Assembly: GCF_047237965.1 (NCBI RefSeq)
Contig: NZ_JBDFLX010000001.1
Coordinates: forward strand, 2,480,001-2,544,000
Source: Noviherbaspirillum_A sp047237965
Lineage (GTDB): Bacteria; Pseudomonadota; Gammaproteobacteria; Burkholderiales; Burkholderiaceae_D
DNA length: 64,000 nt
Direction of reading: 5' to 3'
The position numbers and the translations under genes were made by a program. Of the stretch, positions 62,500 through 64,000 are shown one piece after another; position 1 is the first letter of the stretch; each line of letters starts with the position of its first letter. The notes below the pieces were generated by a model. It did not search any database. It was not told the origin of the DNA and saw only the letters and a program-made list of their open reading frames with translations.

Positions 62500-64000
62500 A
62501 TGACCATCGATTACCTGAAGAAAGTGTTGACCGCCCGCGTCTATGACGTTGCCATCGAATCGCCGCTGGAATTTGCGCCCGGCCTGTCCGAGCGCACCGG
62601 CAACCGCATTTACTACAAGCGCGAGGACATGCAGAGCGTGTTCAGCTTCAAGCTGCGCGGCGCCTACAACAAGATGGCCAACCTGACCCCGGCGCAACTG
62701 AAGCGCGGCGTGATCTGCGCCTCGGCCGGCAATCACGCCCAGGGCGTAGCGCTGTCGGCCTCGCGCCTGGGCTGCAAGGCGCTGATCGTGATGCCCACCA
62801 CCACGCCGCAGGTGAAGATCGACGCGGTGCGCGCGCGCGGCGGCGAGGTGGTGCTGTACGGCGACTCCTACAGCGATGCCTACGGCCATGCGCTGACGCT
62901 GGAAAAGAAGCAGAAGCTGACCTTCGTCCACCCCTTCGACGACCCGGACGTGATCGCCGGCCAGGGCACCATCGCGATGGAAATCCTGCACCAGCATTCC
63001 GGCCCGATCCACGCAATCTTCGTGGCCATCGGCGGCGGCGGCCTGATTGCCGGCATCGCCGCCTACGTCAAGGCGGTGCGGCCCGACATCAAGGTGATCG
63101 GCGTGCAGACCACCGATTCCGACGCAATGGCGCAAAGCCTGGCCGCCGGTCGCCGCATCGCGCTGCCGGATGTCGGCCTGTTCTCCGACGGCACCGCGGT
63201 CAAGCTGGTCGGCGAGGAAACCTTCCGGCTGGCGAAGATGTATGTCGACGACATCATCGTGGTCGACACCGACGCCGTCTGCGCGGCGATCAAGGATGTG
63301 TTCCAGGACACCCGCAGCATCCTGGAGCCGGCCGGCGCGCTGTCGGTCGCCGGCGCCAAGGCCTACATCGAACGCGAGCGCCTGGCCAAACGGCCGCTGA
63401 AGAACGAAACCCTGGTAACGATTGCCTGTGGCGCCAACATGAACTTCGACCGCCTGCGCCTGGTGGCGGAACGGGCCGAGGTGGGCGAATCGCGCGAAGC
63501 GGTGTTCGCCGTCACCATACCCGAGGAGCGCGGCAGCTTCCGGCGCTTCTGCGAACTGGTCGGCGGGCGCAGCGTCACCGAATTCAACTACCGCATCAGC
63601 GACGAACGCGAGGCCCATGTGTTCGTCGGCCTGCAGATCGCCAACCGGGACGAGCCCGGCAAGATCGCCAGGAGTTTCGAAAAACATGGCTACCGTACGC
63701 TCGACCTGACGCACGACGAGCTGGCCAAGATGCATATCCGCCACCTGGTCGGCGGCAAGAGCACGCTGGCGCAGGACGAGCTGCTGTACCGCTTCGAATT
63801 CCCGGAACGCCCCGGTGCGCTGCTGCGCTTCCTGGCCAGCATGGCGCCGAACTGGAATATCAGCCTGTTCCACTACCGCAACCAGGGCGGCGACGTCGGC
63901 CGCATCCTGGTCGGCCTGCAGGTGCCGAAAAAGGAAATGAAGGCATTCCGCGCCTCGCTCTCCAGCCTGGGCTACCGCTACTGGGACGAGAACGACAATC
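62500..64000 (+). CDS. ilvA: Threonine ammonia-lyase (biosynthetic), 3' end cut
   Basis: About 500 codons are present; the window ends a few codons before the expected stop. The PLP lysine lies in SFKLRGAYNKM (Lys51), followed by ICASAGNHAQGVALSASRLG, VAIGGGGLIAGIAAYVKAVR, and two C-terminal ACT-like regulatory domains (PEERGSFRRFCELVG, PERPGALLRFLASMAPNW). Both ACT-like domains mark the biosynthetic, isoleucine-inhibited type. It converts threonine to 2-oxobutanoate. AGGA precedes the ATG. Confidence 0.95.
   Translation, partial: MTIDYLKKVLTARVYDVAIESPLEFAPGLSERTGNRIYYKREDMQSVFSFKLRGAYNKMANLTPAQLKRGVICASAGNHAQGVALSASRLGCKALIVMPTTTPQVKIDAVRARGGEVVLYGDSYSDAYGHALTLEKKQKLTFVHPFDDPDVIAGQGTIAMEILHQHSGPIHAIFVAIGGGGLIAGIAAYVKAVRPDIKVIGVQTTDSDAMAQSLAAGRRIALPDVGLFSDGTAVKLVGEETFRLAKMYVDDIIVVDTDAVCAAIKDVFQDTRSILEPAGALSVAGAKAYIERERLAKRPLKNETLVTIACGANMNFDRLRLVAERAEVGESREAVFAVTIPEERGSFRRFCELVGGRSVTEFNYRISDEREAHVFVGLQIANRDEPGKIARSFEKHGYRTLDLTHDELAKMHIRHLVGGKSTLAQDELLYRFEFPERPGALLRFLASMAPNWNISLFHYRNQGGDVGRILVGLQVPKKEMKAFRASLSSLGYRYWDENDN

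Overview
This 64 kb window is GC-rich beta-proteobacterial chromosome. The gene repertoire (DUF3683-type FAD/Fe-S dehydrogenase, an RpoD with a long N-terminus, ccoNOQP with ccoGH, an FNR-type regulator, PEP-CTERM and FeeM-like genes) fits Burkholderiales, most likely Oxalobacteraceae near Herbaspirillum or Noviherbaspirillum. The family assignment is an inference from gene content; no phylogeny was run.

Layout. 0-3.5 kb: ubiquinone genes on the minus strand (ubiE, a Tim44-like gene, ubiJ, ubiB cut by the window start) and a GNAT acetyltransferase. 3.5-3.8 kb: two tandem candidate small RNAs. 3.9-9 kb: a GGDEF-EAL/HDOD signalling pair, a luciferase-like oxidoreductase and a secreted repeat protein. 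9.3-23 kb: an oxygen-response block with fnr, the cbb3 oxidase structural operon (ccoNOQPGH), its assembly operon (a TauE/SafE-like gene, ccoI, ccoS) and hemN. FNR-type boxes lie before ccoN and hemN, and a weaker one overlaps the start of fnr. The block is split between ccoS and ccoN by a large inverted-repeat element that carries an IS481-family insertion. 23-26 kb: a Bcr/CflA-type exporter, an SDR dehydrogenase and a small DUF6582-like protein. 26-31.4 kb: a ThiF-like enzyme, a methyltransferase, two tandem FeeM-like N-acyl amino acid synthases, an AT-rich gene-free stretch, and a PEP-CTERM protein behind a sigma-54-like site. 31.5-46 kb: mostly housekeeping genes (tRNA-Gly, trmB, pncB, rpoD, dnaE, trhO), plus a third candidate small RNA, a truncated orphan tadB, and a phosphotransferase/ATPase/ABC-F group. 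46-54.5 kb: a Liv-type ABC transporter, with permease and both ATPases fused in one protein, divergent from an NTF2-like/deacetylase/amidase/GntR operon. 54.6-56.8 kb: a second, reversed copy of the inverted-repeat element, with the same IS in the same site. 56.8-64 kb: DUF971, HIT and the giant FAD/Fe-S dehydrogenase, a YqaA-like membrane protein, and ilvA cut just before its end.

How the parts work together. FNR would sense low oxygen and switch on the high-affinity cbb3 oxidase and anaerobic haem synthesis. The Liv transporter and the amidase operon look like an import-and-hydrolysis unit for an amide or ureide. The 26-31 kb cluster is the best candidate for a poorly described system: acyl-amino-acid synthesis with adenylation and methylation partners, next to a surface-sorted PEP-CTERM protein. 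The other strong signals are the CU-rich small RNAs and the IS-targeted repeat element.
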